Below, in pieces: positions 1 through 20,925 of a stretch of 64,000 nt of DNA. The DNA is from Sycon ciliatum. Lineage: Eukaryota; Porifera; Calcarea; Leucosolenida; Sycettidae. The stretch covers positions 73,832,324 to 73,896,323 of the forward strand of contig NC_088643.1 in assembly GCF_964019385.1 (NCBI RefSeq), read 5' to 3'. A model generated the notes under the pieces. It was not told the origin of the DNA and did no database searches. It saw nothing but the letters and a program-made list of their open reading frames with translations. Each line of letters opens with the position of its first letter. Positions within the stretch are counted from its first letter, which is position 1. The position numbers and the translations under genes were made by a program.

Positions 1-298
1 ATAACATACCCCGTTTCCATAGCAACTCACATAGCAACCTGCTATTTTGAAGGTGTTTCTTACATTTTTCAACAGGCAACGGCACTGGACGACGAAATGT
101 ATAGGTCAAGCGTCATTACAGCTGGATTAAGATAACTATATGAGCCAAAATGAGCCAAAATAGAATTACGCAGAACTACATTGTATAAAGTACGCGCACA
201 TTTTAAATATTACTCGAAGTGACGATGCACTGGTAGGTAAGTGCACATGAAATGGTGGCGACAGCCGCGAAATGCATTTCAGCAATGATAATGTAATT

Positions 299-864
299 TA
301 GGGGTGAAACGATTATTGTAGTGCAGCCCAACCCGGCTATTTGTTGATCGCCAGTGTCTGCTTTCATGTGAAGGTAACACTCCAGGCGATCCCTTGGCAA
401 TAGTCATGCTGGCCTTGGGTACTGTTGGGTAGATCGAATATTCGAGTATTCGTTCGAAAATTTCAAACGAGCGAGTATTCGAAATTCTGCACTCGATCGT
501 TTTTTTTTAGTATTGGCATTCTATTTTTCCAAAACGTTGGTTGTACCGCTTGTCCACTGGTATGCATGCGTTATGCATGCCTTTGAGTCAGTATTTATGA
601 CTTCGACGATGCGATCACCACGGCAAGTAACGTTAGTTAACGTTCTGAGATATGAAAGTACTGATGAAAATCGTTACTTTACACTCTGTACAAGACGTTG
701 GCGACTTTTGTTCTATGTTCACAGATAATTTCTTCCGAATTGGTCGGGAACTCACAAATCTAGCGCTTTGGAATTTTGATAAAATACTCGAAATAATCGG
801 ATACTCGATCGAATATTATGAATGAGTGATCGATTGGTCGAAATAGATACTCGTTTCATCCCTA
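299..864. mobile_element. Possible hAT-like non-autonomous element
   Basis: The left end TAGGGGTGAAACGATTA (299-315) and the reverse complement of 848-864, TAGGGATGAAACGAGTA, form a 17-bp terminal inverted repeat with two mismatches. Internal sequence is rich in TCGAATATTCG-like palindromes (about 430-500 and 785-840). ATAATGTA occurs at 288-295 and at 864-871, which resembles an 8-bp target duplication but does not abut both ends cleanly. The ends resemble those of the better-supported element at 1207-2105. No transposase is visible. Confidence 0.45.
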
Positions 865-1206
865 TAATGTATAGAACAAACAGGCATTCAATATACAAAA
901 GCCCAGCAGCAGCGAATTCTCTGGACAACGGTTGGAAAACATCATCAACAACAACCAGGAGAATCTGGTTTAATCCGGTGCAATGCTCATTACACCTTAA
1001 AGAAGTTGCTGGATACAGGATTTGTATATTTGCACTCATATAACTGATCAATGTAACGTTACTCCGTAAGCACTGCTGTATTGCTTCTTAACTTATAAGT
1101 GCAAAGTGTGGAGCAATGACCGTAACGTTAGAGGACCACAGTGTGTATACCGGTAGATTCAGATCTGTAGTTTAGTTGCATTATAATTCTTTCGAAACAT
1201 TACCCA

Positions 1207-2105
1207 TAGTGCTGAAACGATTATATCGATTACTCGTTACTTACTCGATAAGAAATAGATCGAGCGGTTATTTCGATTTTATCGGCTAAACGAGTAGAAT
1301 GGTAGTTAAGCTCGGTACGGGATTTCCCCCTTTTTTGGGGGGGGGGGGTCACAAAGCGTGCATGCACCGAAAGTGTTGCGAGTACGACACGAATATGTAC
1401 ATGACTGTACACTTGCAATATCGATGTATGTGTAAAATTACAAGCGCGATCTGAGAAAGATCGACACGATCACCGTCGCAGTCTTTCCAGCTGACTACTT
1501 TTCTTACATACAGCATGCAGGACTGGCAGGCTCAGTATGTGTCTACACTAGCTGCAGGGGCTGGAGTTCCCTCCACGTGCGAGTAGTCTTGAGCTAAAGA
1601 CAGTAAAGTGGTCTTCAGTTTTGTGTTTTCCGTTCTGTCGACGGTTCCCGAATCAGTTTGCTCGACGGCAAGCTAGGCCTGGCGTCTAGGCCTATTTTGA
1701 GCATAGACAGGAAAAGCGACTAGTTACTTGTTGGCGTGCCTCAAGTCGGCTCCTTCTTTCGAAATCCACCGATCTGCGCCCCTGGCCGGCTTCTCTGACT
1801 TCATCGCCGGAGTCAGCGAAGTCACAGGCGAAGGGCGCCATCAGCTCTTGGGTTGCAACCAGTACGTTGCCTCTGTCTTGTCTGTATTCGTCTGGTCAGT
1901 CTGAACAGCTGACGGACTTGTTGCGGGATCATGGGATCTATGCACCTGCTTTCCGTCGTTGGCGATGTTGGACTCATAAAATTTTTGAAATTCACAGAAT
2001 GTACATTGTACTGATGTAGTTACAATAATAATCGTTTAGCCGATAAGCCGATCGTTATGGTATCAGCTAAGCCACTAAGGAAAAAACGTAATCGTTTCAA
2101 CACTA
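1207..2105. mobile_element. hAT-like non-autonomous DNA transposon with 8-bp target duplication
   Basis: Left TIR TAGTGCTGAAACGATTA (1207-1223) pairs with TAATCGTTTCAACACTA (2089-2105) with one mismatch. The element is flanked by a perfect 8-bp duplication ATTACCCA (1199-1206 and 2106-2113), the target-site length of the hAT superfamily. A second, subterminal inverted repeat (TTATCGGCTAAACGA near 1279, its complement near 2032) is also present. The 899-bp interior shows no transposase and includes a G homopolymer near 1337, so it must be mobilised in trans if at all. Confidence 0.8.
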
Positions 2106-2580
2106 ATTACCCATGCATTGTACGTAGAGAGCACAAACGGAAAGGTACATGCCTATTAATGTTAATTCTGAAGTACTTCAGTATGAAAGATTGAAACAGT
2201 TTTAAGTATTAGCTCTCCGGAGATATGGTACATTGTACATGTACGTTCTATTTCTGCTGCAACGGATTACAAAACCTTTAGTTTAGCTTGACTGATCAGC
2301 AGCAAGCACACTGATGGACATGATGATGTTCGTACTGCCACTGCACTGCACACAATAGAAACCACAACAAAAAAACATCGTCATGACGCGGCTGTGTTTG
2401 ATTGCAGGGGACATTTTATGTCAGACAGTTACTCTGAATTCCTGTTAAAGTGCAACATTCCATGTGTCATACATTTGTCACAAGACTCACAACATATCTA
2501 TGCACTGTATTGCATTGCGTGCAGTGTAAATCCAGAAACTAAAAAGCATAGAAGCTGAATATCACCTACCTGGCATGTTG
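2106..2580. other. Intergenic sequence, nothing recognised
   Basis: AT-rich sequence between the hAT-like element and the 3' end of the HEEADT/CXC gene. I see no coding exon, RNA gene or clear repeat; terminal inverted repeats for the neighbouring gene were sought here and not found. Confidence 0.4.
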
Positions 2581-2581
2581 T

Positions 2582-5500
2582 TTACTCTTCTGCATCCGAT
2601 TGGGCAGCAGCATCAGCACTCCCAGTTACTGTGACGTTGGTGCAATCATTGCAGTGGCAAACATCTGTGCACCGAAGGCTTTGCCGGATACAGGAACAAG
2701 ACCTGGTGCTGCAACCCTTCTTGCAGCCACAGCTCACGAATTCAAGTAGACATTGTGGTGCAGGTGGCAAACTAAGCCAGTCGATCTCCAACTTTCCATT
2801 CACTAGCAACCACCCATTATTGCTAAATGAAGGTGGTACATCTGGTGTGGCTTCCAAACTCCGGCGCCAAACACCAGCCTGATAGTTGGCTCTTCTGATG
2901 TGACGAATCAGAGCATCCTGGCAGGGGGGCAGCTGATTAGAAGCTGACTTTGATTTGCAGAACAACTCGTACCTTGCCACATTGATACTTCCACACTCTG
3001 GGCGGCCATAGAGTGTGCAAACAAACCATTCAATCTCCAAGAGGGCTTCTTTACTCAGCTGAAATGCCTTGCCAATTTCCTTCACAGCTTCACGTGCCCT
3101 GCTGCCAGTTGCTCCTGTATTACGAATGATATCAAATGCGGCCTTCTTCCCCTTGCCAGAGAATGCAGAGGTGGTATCACAACCAGTGAGGGAGTGCATG
3201 CCAAGAAGAGCGCTGCATACCTCTGATCCTAGGTTGGAGGCTTTGCTGGTAGCGTTGGTAATTCTGATGGCACTAGCCTTGCCAGATATTAGAAGGACCT
3301 TGACGCGTATTGTGTAGCTGAAGCATAGCGCGAGGATGGCTACGTCGGTGTCAGAAGATTTGATAGCGACTACATCAAAACCAGAATCGGAAGCATGTTT
3401 AGTATGGAGAATGAGACGAGTATCAGCTTCCTCATGTGAGCAGAACAGTGCTGAACACTCCGTAGAAACAACAGCACTGCCGCTTTCACTGGCAGTAAAC
3501 AAAACACACTTCTCTCCCACGGTTACATAGAGCAAACCATTCAGCGGGACTGCATACTTCTCGGTACACCATTCTTTTGCCAGGAAGCGAATGAGCTCAG
3601 ACTTAGTTGTGCCGACTGACAGGAACTTTGACCATTGTGCTGGTGTTTTCTGAGACGAGCTGGTTATATGTTGCCTGAGTTCTCCATGACTAGACGCACG
3701 CTGCATTCGTTCTACATCCTTGATTGAGTTTTCCGGATTCGTATCGGCAACGAAGTCCATGCGGCGATAGAGCTGGAAGTAGCTAGTTACGGAGTTGAAG
3801 ATGGTTGTTGCAAGCTCACCAAATGTCGCGGGAATGGCACCTGGTCGGATAGAGCGAAGTAATGCCATCGCATCAATCATCACGGCTGCTGATGTACTGG
3901 AAAGCGGCAGCGTGGCAGGTATCTCGCCAACAAGTTTCAGCAGCTGAGACTTTGCCGTCTTGACAGGTGAGCCATCGTGAGTTGCGATGGCCAATGGCAG
4001 AGGACCAAGGGGATAGCAGAGGACATCACGCATGTTCATTTGCCGGGACTGTGCAATGACGACCATTCTTGCGAACAGTGCCCGGTCAGCTCGCAGGCTT
4101 GACATTGCCTTTGACGACTGGCTTGTGGTACTTTTCTTGACTACGGTGAATGTTTGCAGCTTGACCTTCGGAAGTGGATCATGAAATTTCTTCTGTCCTG
4201 AGACATGGCGCTCCTCCACAAAGGCTTCCAATGCTTTACAGCCACGCTCTTGGGCTCCGAGGAGGTCTTGTTGAGCAGATTTCCCGCAGGATAGCCCAGA
4301 TGCCACATTCACAAGGTCGGTGCTGTCACTGGAGAATGGATCCAGCCAACTGTGAAATGTGGATTCTAGCTGCTGCACGTGCCGTTCGTCCTCTCTCATC
4401 CGAGTCTCATGGCACTCTTTGTGGATGTACTCGCTCTCCAAGCTTTCCTCATCCAGACCACAGTGCTGAAGTGACATCTATGCCATCTTGGCCGGTCGTG
4501 GGCGGTCATAACCCAGCGCTGAACAGCAGCTGGGTTGCGGCTGCAGCCTACAACACCTCCTTGAGTCTTTGAAGACCGGTTTATCGATTGCTCAATAGCG
4601 AGATCAGACGGTACCTGGGCAAAGGAGTTGAGTGACCGTTGAACCACAAATCCACCATCTGCGAGATACTTCGATGCTGCAGGGTTGGATTCCGGTAGGC
4701 TGGTCATCTGTATCCAGTACAGCTTTCCATACCGAGCGTAGTTAGGCCTGTCGTAGGCGAAAAACCAGGGCAACATCTGCTGGATGCACGATAGATGCAG
4801 CGCCCAGTCTGCGGATCTGCAGGACCGAATGAATTTCAGAAGCAGGAACACCAGGTCAATGTAGGAGGACCAGAATTTAAACATTGGGGATGATTCTGCT
4901 TGTGGCCCACAGAACTCCTTATACAGGTGATAGATGGACCTGAATTCTTCTGAATCTAGAAGACGATCGGCATTGTCAGCATTGATATGCTGCTGCAATG
5001 CCTTCATGCCGGCAGCAATCTCTTGGCTGTACTCCAGAAGAACACTTGGTTCCAATGTGCTCAAGAAGGCTCTCCATCTCATCCGCACCAAAGACTCGGC
5101 CACAAGCTTATGCATCCGCACTGCTCGGTTGTAGTGGCGACCATCTAAGGCTGACTGAACTGATGATGATCCACCCACAGTGGATTCAATCAAAACATCA
5201 GCCAAACCAGCATCCTTAAATCGCTTGCCCAGGACAGCAAGGAACGTCAGGCTGATGTGGAAACCACCAAGGCGCAGGACAATCGGCTTGAACTCTGTTG
5301 GTCTTTGCAGGACCAGATCTACCGCCTTGGCATAAATTGCTTGGTCGAACACGATTATAGTGAAGTTCAACCCAACAAGCCTCGCCATGTTCATGGACTG
5401 ACAGAGTACTGAGTAAACAGTGGACATCTCTGTGGGCGAACTGTTGACGACAGGGCAGTGTCCAACTGTACATTTGGCGGGGATGTTTGACTTGCAGAGC

Positions 5501-7431
5501 AGAGCATTGAATGCGGACCAGGCAGGAACTGTTTGCTCCTGCTCCATACGGTCATCGGATTCCACAGTGGCGTTTGGCTGGAAGACATCACTGTCTAGAC
5601 GTGCCAGGGCCCAAAGGATATCCTGGAGCTGGGCGGAGGCATGGATAGCAGAGCTCACTGATGCAATGGTGACACTGCCGCTTGAGATAGGTGGCGGGTT
5701 GCATTTTGCCATCGTGATTGACTGTGGCAGCGCTGTTGGCAGTACCACCGCAGATCGTCTCCGCTTCTGAGGGCAAAACGATGGGGTATTGAGCTCCCTT
5801 CCAGTGTCAGCACTATTGGACAACTCCACTGTTGCTCCGCGCTGCACAACAATTCCATTAGTGCAATGGGTTGTGCCCGCACCTGACAATGTTTCCTCAT
5901 TAAGATCATTATTATCCCAGACGAAATGAAAGGGATAGCTCGGGTTGATATTACCAGGGAGATATGCCATGTCTTGTTGCTCGTGAACATGCTTTTCAGC
6001 CACTGCCGTTTCGATTTCCAGTACTTGGGCATAGGAAATGCAGTGACCAAGCCGATTCAGCTTGCGGATCAGGCGATAGCTTCGGAACATGTGGTGAAGA
6101 GCGACAGCTAACGCCACATGCTTTGGTGGTCGAGCAGGCGTACATATATGCACAATGTCCTGTGCAGTTGACCATATCTGGCGCTTGACATGCTGATCAG
6201 TGATATTGCCCATTGTACTGATCGCTGCTTAAGATAGCCAAGAAGTTGTGGAGGTGCTCATCACCGTTGGCCGTCGACAGGTTCGCCTCGGGCGAAGGAG
6301 GCCATGCTGATTTGGGAGCTGACTTCACATGGTCACGGATCTTTGCTCTCAAAATGATTGCCGCGTGGTACAAAATCCGTGCCTCATCTTGTGAGCGCCA
6401 ATCATCTTGATTAGCATGATGTAATTCGCTATCACTTGTGTCCAAATCAGAACTCTCTGTATCATTAGACAGCTGGCTAAGAAAATGCACCTCATGCTGG
6501 GTAGCGTACACCCGTTCCGGGTCATTCTTCTTAGGTGTCCGGAAGAAAGTGATTGCATCTCCAAACTCCTGAAGCAAAAGCTTTTTCAGCTTGTCGTTTC
6601 TGATAACTTCATCCTCATGCCACTCCCTGTACTGCATATTAACAACACTCATTGTTAGCATCTTTCCGGTCACAAATAGCTGCTCTGGTCGATTAAGATC
6701 TCATTCCCATCAGCAGTCTTCTCAACCGCATGCTGTCCGGCACACAACTTCTCCAAGGTCTTGGCTCGTGTATAGTCATTGTAACACGACTTATGATACC
6801 GTAGTCCACGGTCTACCAAAAGCAAGCCACATGTTCCAACAGCAAGCTGTATCCGCTCATCACGACGTACAGCAGCAGCGTTGGTCAACTTTGTCGCAGC
6901 AGCCTGTGTCTGGCACAGAGATGTCTTCTGGACAGTCTTCCTGCCGGTAGGTCCACACCTGATTTCCACCTTTGAGCAAATGATGCAACTATGCACATCT
7001 TCAGAGACTTTTGGGATACTGAAAGTCTGGCGTGTGGTCCTTCGCCCACCACTGTCATCAGCTACAGCAGCAGTACATTGGCTATCTCCAACATCCTTCA
7101 TAGACTGTGAGCCACGCTCTAACAGTGTCTTGTTCGTGACCTGCTGGTAGCATTTACGATGATAGCCAGCATCAACAGGCCACACAGTTGCACAAAAGTC
7201 TACGGAACTGTCCACAGCCTCAAATTTCCGATCGTCAACAACTATTACTTGCTGAACTCTCTCCCAAGAATGTGAGGAAAACCCTGTCACATTATCACCT
7301 TCAGCATCTCGCCTAACGTGGATGACGCATCGTAAACGTCGAGAAGCCGGCGAGCCAGCACATGAACCTTGAGCAGGGGACCTGCTTCTCTCCTCCTCTT
7401 CCTCCATGACACACACCGCAAACGTCTTCAC
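2582..7431 (-). pseudogene. HEEADT/CXC multicopy family gene, frameshifted, transposon-like
   Basis: Four overlapping reading segments on the minus strand (7431-6670, 6673-6197, 6213-4396, 4477-2582) read like one polypeptide of roughly 1,600 residues broken by three frameshifts. The N-terminus has paired Cys/His motifs (GYHRKCY, CIICSK, YHKSCYNDY) that look like zinc-binding modules. The third segment carries a conserved aromatic block (PWFFAYDRPNYARY). The last segment has HEEADTRL (about residue 346), SSDTD (about 372) and LTGCDTTS (about 430), then a tesmin/TSO1-like CXC cysteine domain (about 581-614). I know this family as abundant uncharacterised proteins in invertebrate genomes. The acidic motif order resembles PIN/FEN-XPG nucleases; that is inference. 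No introns are needed, which suits a mobile element. No terminal repeats were found. A related fragment is duplicated at 39.5-40.7 kb. Confidence 0.65.
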
Positions 7432-7850
7432 ATCATCTTCTTTCTGTTTTCCTCAATACATGTGCATTTTCGGAATAGATTGCATGCTGCGGGCCGATAA
7501 TTCTGGCCACACGTGGTGTTCAAACGTCTCCACGTGGAGATGTGCAAAGGCTACGCTTTTGCTCCTTTTGTGCAGCCCCTTTCATGCTCATAACTGCAGT
7601 GCGTACTAGTGCCTCCACTGTGCGACCTCAGTACGACCTTTTGTGTCAGGTGCAGTGCCATGTACGGGGAGTGTCAGCACCACCGTACATTTTTGCGAGG
7701 TCAGTGGTGCAACAGGAGTCCGCTCCGGCTCTTGTGACCTTGGTTCTTGTCGATGGCGGCTATGGATTTGGTCAAACTTTCTCCGTTCTATTTGGGCATG
7801 TTTGTGCCTGATTTGGAAGTGACAACAAGCTGAATGCGTATCTAGTCGAG

Positions 7851-8250
7851 TACAGTCCATTCAGAAAAAAATGAACTTCTAGCTTTTGGCCATAAATGGG
7901 TCAAACGTTGAGTTTTTTTAGAATTTTTTTCTGCAATCCCATATGTAATCCTCTTCCAATTATGTTTCTGAAGTTTTTTTGTCCAAAAAGCAAGCCATAG
8001 CAAGAATAGGATTTCGGCCAGGTTTTGCCCCAAAATCACTGAATTGGGAAAAACCATCAAAATCCAGGCCGTTTGACCCCGCCTGCAACAGTGCATTCTG
8101 CGGTTCGAACCCCAGTTCAGGCACCCTTTTTGGACCCTTTTTCAAATTTCAAAGTTCGCAGCACTGCACTGTGTACGATGAAATCACGAAAAATCGCCAA
8201 ATACGGGAGCTCGCCAGAGCCAGGACCCATCTTTTTATGAATGGACTGTA
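7851..8250. mobile_element. TA-flanked MITE, TACAGTCCATTCA family, copy 1
   Basis: TACAGTCCATTCAGAAAAA at the left end pairs with the right end (8228-8250, reverse complement TACAGTCCATTCATAAAAA), giving a TIR of about 23 bp that begins in TA, as in Tc1/mariner-type MITEs. Interior homology, in opposite orientation, links it to the truncated copy at 18537. The 400-bp element has no coding capacity. A GGTTCGAACCCC box near 8101 resembles a tRNA B box but stands alone. Confidence 0.7.
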
Positions 8251-9459
8251 GATGGAACGAACTGGGGAAAAAAATTGCGGTACGCTCAAGGTCGGAACGA
8301 AAAAAATTCTGACAGGATTTTTGGTGCCTGGCTCACAGTCTATAACATCTAGAACAGTAGTAACATCTAGAACAGTGGTGCAGCTATTTACACTTTGCTT
8401 TGTGAATATATAAACCAATACTGATCCAGATTTCTCATTACTGTTTTCTGATGATCGCTTAGTGCGTGAAACTCGGAGTAAAAACACTTTCTCTGTCCTC
8501 CTATTGTTTGAACAGTGGTAACATCTAGAACAGTGGTAACAGACTTATTTTGAAATGCAAGAATGAGTAACAGACAGTTCAGTGCTGCCGATAGTACACT
8601 GTGTACTGTGCTTCGAAGTAGACACCTGTAAATTCCAAATGTCGAAGCCCACCCCGAGACCAATCACTTTGGCCCTTGCCAGAGTTTACTTTGCTCGGTA
8701 CGCGTCAGATCTAAACTCACCTACCCAGCAGCGAAGTTGTTTCGTTTCAAGAAGCGACTTTGGAATCGGCCTGGACAACTGCTGCAGCCCTACAGACCTG
8801 GAGTGAAAAAGTGAAGGTTGCGGGAGGAGTGTCCAGGCTGTAATTGCTACAGAGGTTCAGGAATAATATGTGATGTTCAGGAATATGTGATGGTGGAAGT
8901 ACCGGAAAGAGGAACGTTTCATGAAACTTCAAAACTTTTCTCGGTTATTAAAAGAACATGCCGCACTTTTAATTAACCCGCCTTCCCCACGTTGATAGAA
9001 TCATGATTTTTCTTTTTTTATTGATGCACTATAGACCACATTATGTCTCCGTGTTGTCTGTTTGCCTATGTTCTATGTTCCTATGATTAGCAGCGCAAGG
9101 GAATACGGGACCAGGGTAAGTCTAGCCTGCAGCATTCCAACTCTGCTGTGAACTCTGCTGTCTCACTACACTTACAATGTGTTTTAATAGTACTGGGATC
9201 TCGCCAATGTACTGTCTCCTTATTAATTGGCTTTTCTGAGTGGCGTCTTTTCAGTGTGTTGTATCCTTACCTCTTTCATTATACATGTACTGCTATTGCA
9301 GAATTCTGGGGAGGGAGACGGGGCAGGGCGGGGGGGGGGGGGGGGGTCGAGGGAGGGACTGAGGCAAGGAACCATGCCAATGAATCTCCCTTTGGCAAAG
9401 CGTCCGCCATGCCAGGTACAATCCCATCTGATTTGAGAAGTGTGTTTGATTCTTTGCAG
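8251..9459. other. Non-coding stretch upstream of membrane-protein exons
   Basis: Contains short repeats of TAACATCTAGAACAGTGG (about 8343-8380 and 8518-8540) and a G homopolymer near 9331. Earlier exons of the membrane-protein gene must lie here or further upstream, because the exon at 9460 enters in phase 2, but I could not identify one with confidence. A 25-nt segment 9091-9115 has AG and GTAAG borders and could be a microexon. Confidence 0.3.
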
Positions 9460-18275
<8,816 letters not shown>

Positions 18276-18536
18276 GTAGGTATCTCAACCAACTGCACTT
18301 GCCACAGCCATGCTGCAAGCTTTAGAGGTTCTTTAGCGCTGATGTAATCTTTTCACTTGTTTTACATAGACTCATTAGAGGAAGGTATGTGGCGCGGGTC
18401 AACAGCCATTTTGTTTAGAATAGAGGGCGAAAGTTTGGAACGATACAAAGATTAAAATTACGAGCAAGGAGCAAGGTGCAACAAGAACGAAATCGAAATA
18501 TGGCGAAATAAAACACAAGTAAACGCAATACAGCTA

Positions 18537-18800
18537 TACAGTCCATTCATCGGAAACTATCCCGCTGGCTTTTGAAAGTCGGATTTGGGCTAAATTGAGG
18601 ATCAAAACCCACTTTAAATCTCAAAAATCTGGGTTTGGGATCTGCTTCTCCATACATTTTGCCATGGCATACCTGTCCTCATTTTGTAAAACCTGGCTGA
18701 ATTTCTATTTCCCTGTTCTTGGACTTTTCTGGCTTCAAATGTGGCAAGGAGTAATTGCACGGGTCACACAATGCAGGATGTACTGTTGTTTTCACGATAT
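18537..18800. mobile_element. TACAGTCCATTCA MITE, copy 2, cut by assembly gap
   Basis: Begins TACAGTCCATTCATCGGAAA, matching the terminus of the element at 7851-8250. The interior (about 18680-18710) matches that element in inverse orientation (AACCTGGCTGAATTTCTATT against AGGATTTCGGCCAGGTTTTG). The other end is lost in the N gap. Confidence 0.55.
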
Positions 18801-19000
18801 NNNNNNNNNNNNNNNNNNNNNNNNNNNNNNNNNNNNNNNNNNNNNNNNNNNNNNNNNNNNNNNNNNNNNNNNNNNNNNNNNNNNNNNNNNNNNNNNNNNN
18901 NNNNNNNNNNNNNNNNNNNNNNNNNNNNNNNNNNNNNNNNNNNNNNNNNNNNNNNNNNNNNNNNNNNNNNNNNNNNNNNNNNNNNNNNNNNNNNNNNNNN
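18801..19000. other. Assembly gap, 200 N
   Basis: Exactly 200 N, followed by degraded GA-rich sequence (19001-19110). The fixed size indicates a scaffolding gap of unknown true length; a (GA)n array may have stopped assembly. It interrupts the membrane-protein gene and one MITE. Confidence 0.98.
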
Positions 19001-19160
19001 CCCAAGAAAGAAGAGAGAGAGAGAAACAGACAGATGGGTAAGTGAGGGAAAGAGAGTGAAAGAGGTGGAGAGATATAAGTATAGAGAGAGAAAGAGTTCA
19101 GCGGCATATCGTCGCTATGACTATAATGCTACTTTGAGAAGAGGGTCAACATAATGATTT

Positions 19161-20885
19161 GCGTCCACTGATGGCAGGCCAGTGTGATACATGTGCATGG
19201 CTAGCACCAGTCATGAGCAGAGCACCAGTCACTCTGTTGCAGGTGACGGTATGCAGCAATCTTGAATCTCTGCAGGTATTTCCGGGCTGGCTGCTTGTCC
19301 AGAATTGCCTGTGGCAGTCTATTCCACACTGGCACGATGCAGTATGGGAAAGAGCACAGAAGGTAATCAGGAGCTCGTGGCGAGAGATTCAGCTCAAGCT
19401 GGTGGGGATGGTGCTGTGCTTGGGCTGCTCGTGTGCGGCGATGACGTGGCGGTATAGCCGGCGGGGGACACATGGCTGCAACTTGAGGCAGACCATGGCC
19501 ACACATCAGTTTGTACAGTAGGCAGAGAGCAGATACCTTTCGCCGAACAAGGAGGCTGGGAAGAATGGTACCAGGGCCAATGACATTTAGGGCGCGGAGC
19601 TGGACAGCATCCAGCATGGCCAGGTGTGAGGGAGCTGATTCCGTCCACGCAAGGGGGGCATATTCCAGCATTGGCCAGACGAATCCTGTGTAAACAGTCA
19701 CCCTGCCCGCGTGGCTGAGGAGGGGTGCTGCCTTCCGCAGGAGGCCCAGCCGCTACTTAGCACGTGATGCCACTTGCCGAAGGTGGAGTCTGTAGCTCAG
19801 TTTAGAATCAAACGTCACTCCGAGCACCTTCACAGATTCGTCTGGTGGGAGAGGAGTTCCGCCAAATGACAGCTGGGGAGTCACTGTATCCTTCCGCTGG
19901 CGTGACAGAGTGATAGTTTGCGATTTTGATGGCTCAAACGCAATCTTCCATCTCTTGCCCCAGGCATGAAGCTCATCCAGGCTGCGTTGTAGTGAGGCAT
20001 TCGAGGCTTGGTCAAGGAGGAAGTACAAAGTTGTATCATCAGCAAAAGTGTTCAGGTTTGTGCCATGCGACAAGCAGCTTGAAATGTCGTTTACGTACAC
20101 GAGGAACAATGTAGGTCCAAGGATACTATCTTGTGGGACGCCAGACTGGACAGGGTGCACCGATGAGCTCTGGCCATGATCACCAGCTTTAATGGTGCGA
20201 CATTGCAGGTAGTGGGTAAGCCATGCGAGCAGTGAACCCCCCTATCCCCAGCTGGCGGGCCTTGTAAAGTACGCCAGCATGAGACACTTTGTCAAAAGCC
20301 CCCGCTATGTCCACGGCAACTGCTTGCATAGCTCCACCTTCTGCCATGGCATTGGCCCACTCATACTGTAGGACAGTCAGGAGGTCTGCAGCTCCGGTGC
20401 CACGACGAAAACCATATTGACGAGTATTCAGCAGACGGTGGCGTTCCAAGAAGTTGACAAGCTGGGAGTTGGCTATACTCTCCATAACTTTCAACAGGAT
20501 GCTGAGGAGAGACACAGGTCGATAATTCGAAACAATTGACTTGGAGGACTTCTTGTGTATGGGGGACACATAGGCTAGTTTCCAGGAAGCTGGCTGGACC
20601 CCTGCTCTGAAGCAGCAAGAGAACAAGCGAGCAGCAGGCTCTGCCAGCTCCCTGTGGCATTCCTTGAGGACTCTAGCTGATATGCCATCGGGGCCAGTGG
20701 CCTTGTGCAGATTTAGCGCCGCTAGTTGACGACGGACATTGGCTGGACGAAAGTGGATGGCTGTGATCTGAGGTGCCGCGGCATCAAGTTGCATAGCAGG
20801 GAGCTGATCAGGGGCAGAGAAATCGTTGGAGCCGAGGCTGCACTTCATGGCAAAGGATTGGGCAAAGCACTCGGCTTTCTCCCTA
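19161..20885 (-). mobile_element. Non-LTR retrotransposon reverse transcriptase, 5' truncated, broken
   Basis: On the minus strand the reverse transcriptase starts near KATGPDGIS (domain 1), continues through NYRPVSLLS, YGFRRGTG and AVDIAGAFDKVSH (catalytic Asp region), then shifts frame near 20170 to SGVPQDSILGP and FADDTTLY (catalytic FADD), and shifts again near 19740 to a C-terminal RT-associated region (PMLEYAPLAWTES). At least two frameshifts make it inactive. The 5' part ends at an (ATT)n junction near 20886, where a plus-strand LINE begins. It may be the 3' part of the element whose endonuclease is at 27230-28365. Confidence 0.8.
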
Positions 20886-20925
20886 TTATTATTATTTTTT
20901 ATTATTATTATATATATGTGGCGTG

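Noticed and set aside
8095-8125. tRNA-like B box GGTTCGAACCCC followed by a T run
   Set aside because: No A box or cloverleaf partner at the right distance, and the sequence lies within a TA-type MITE.
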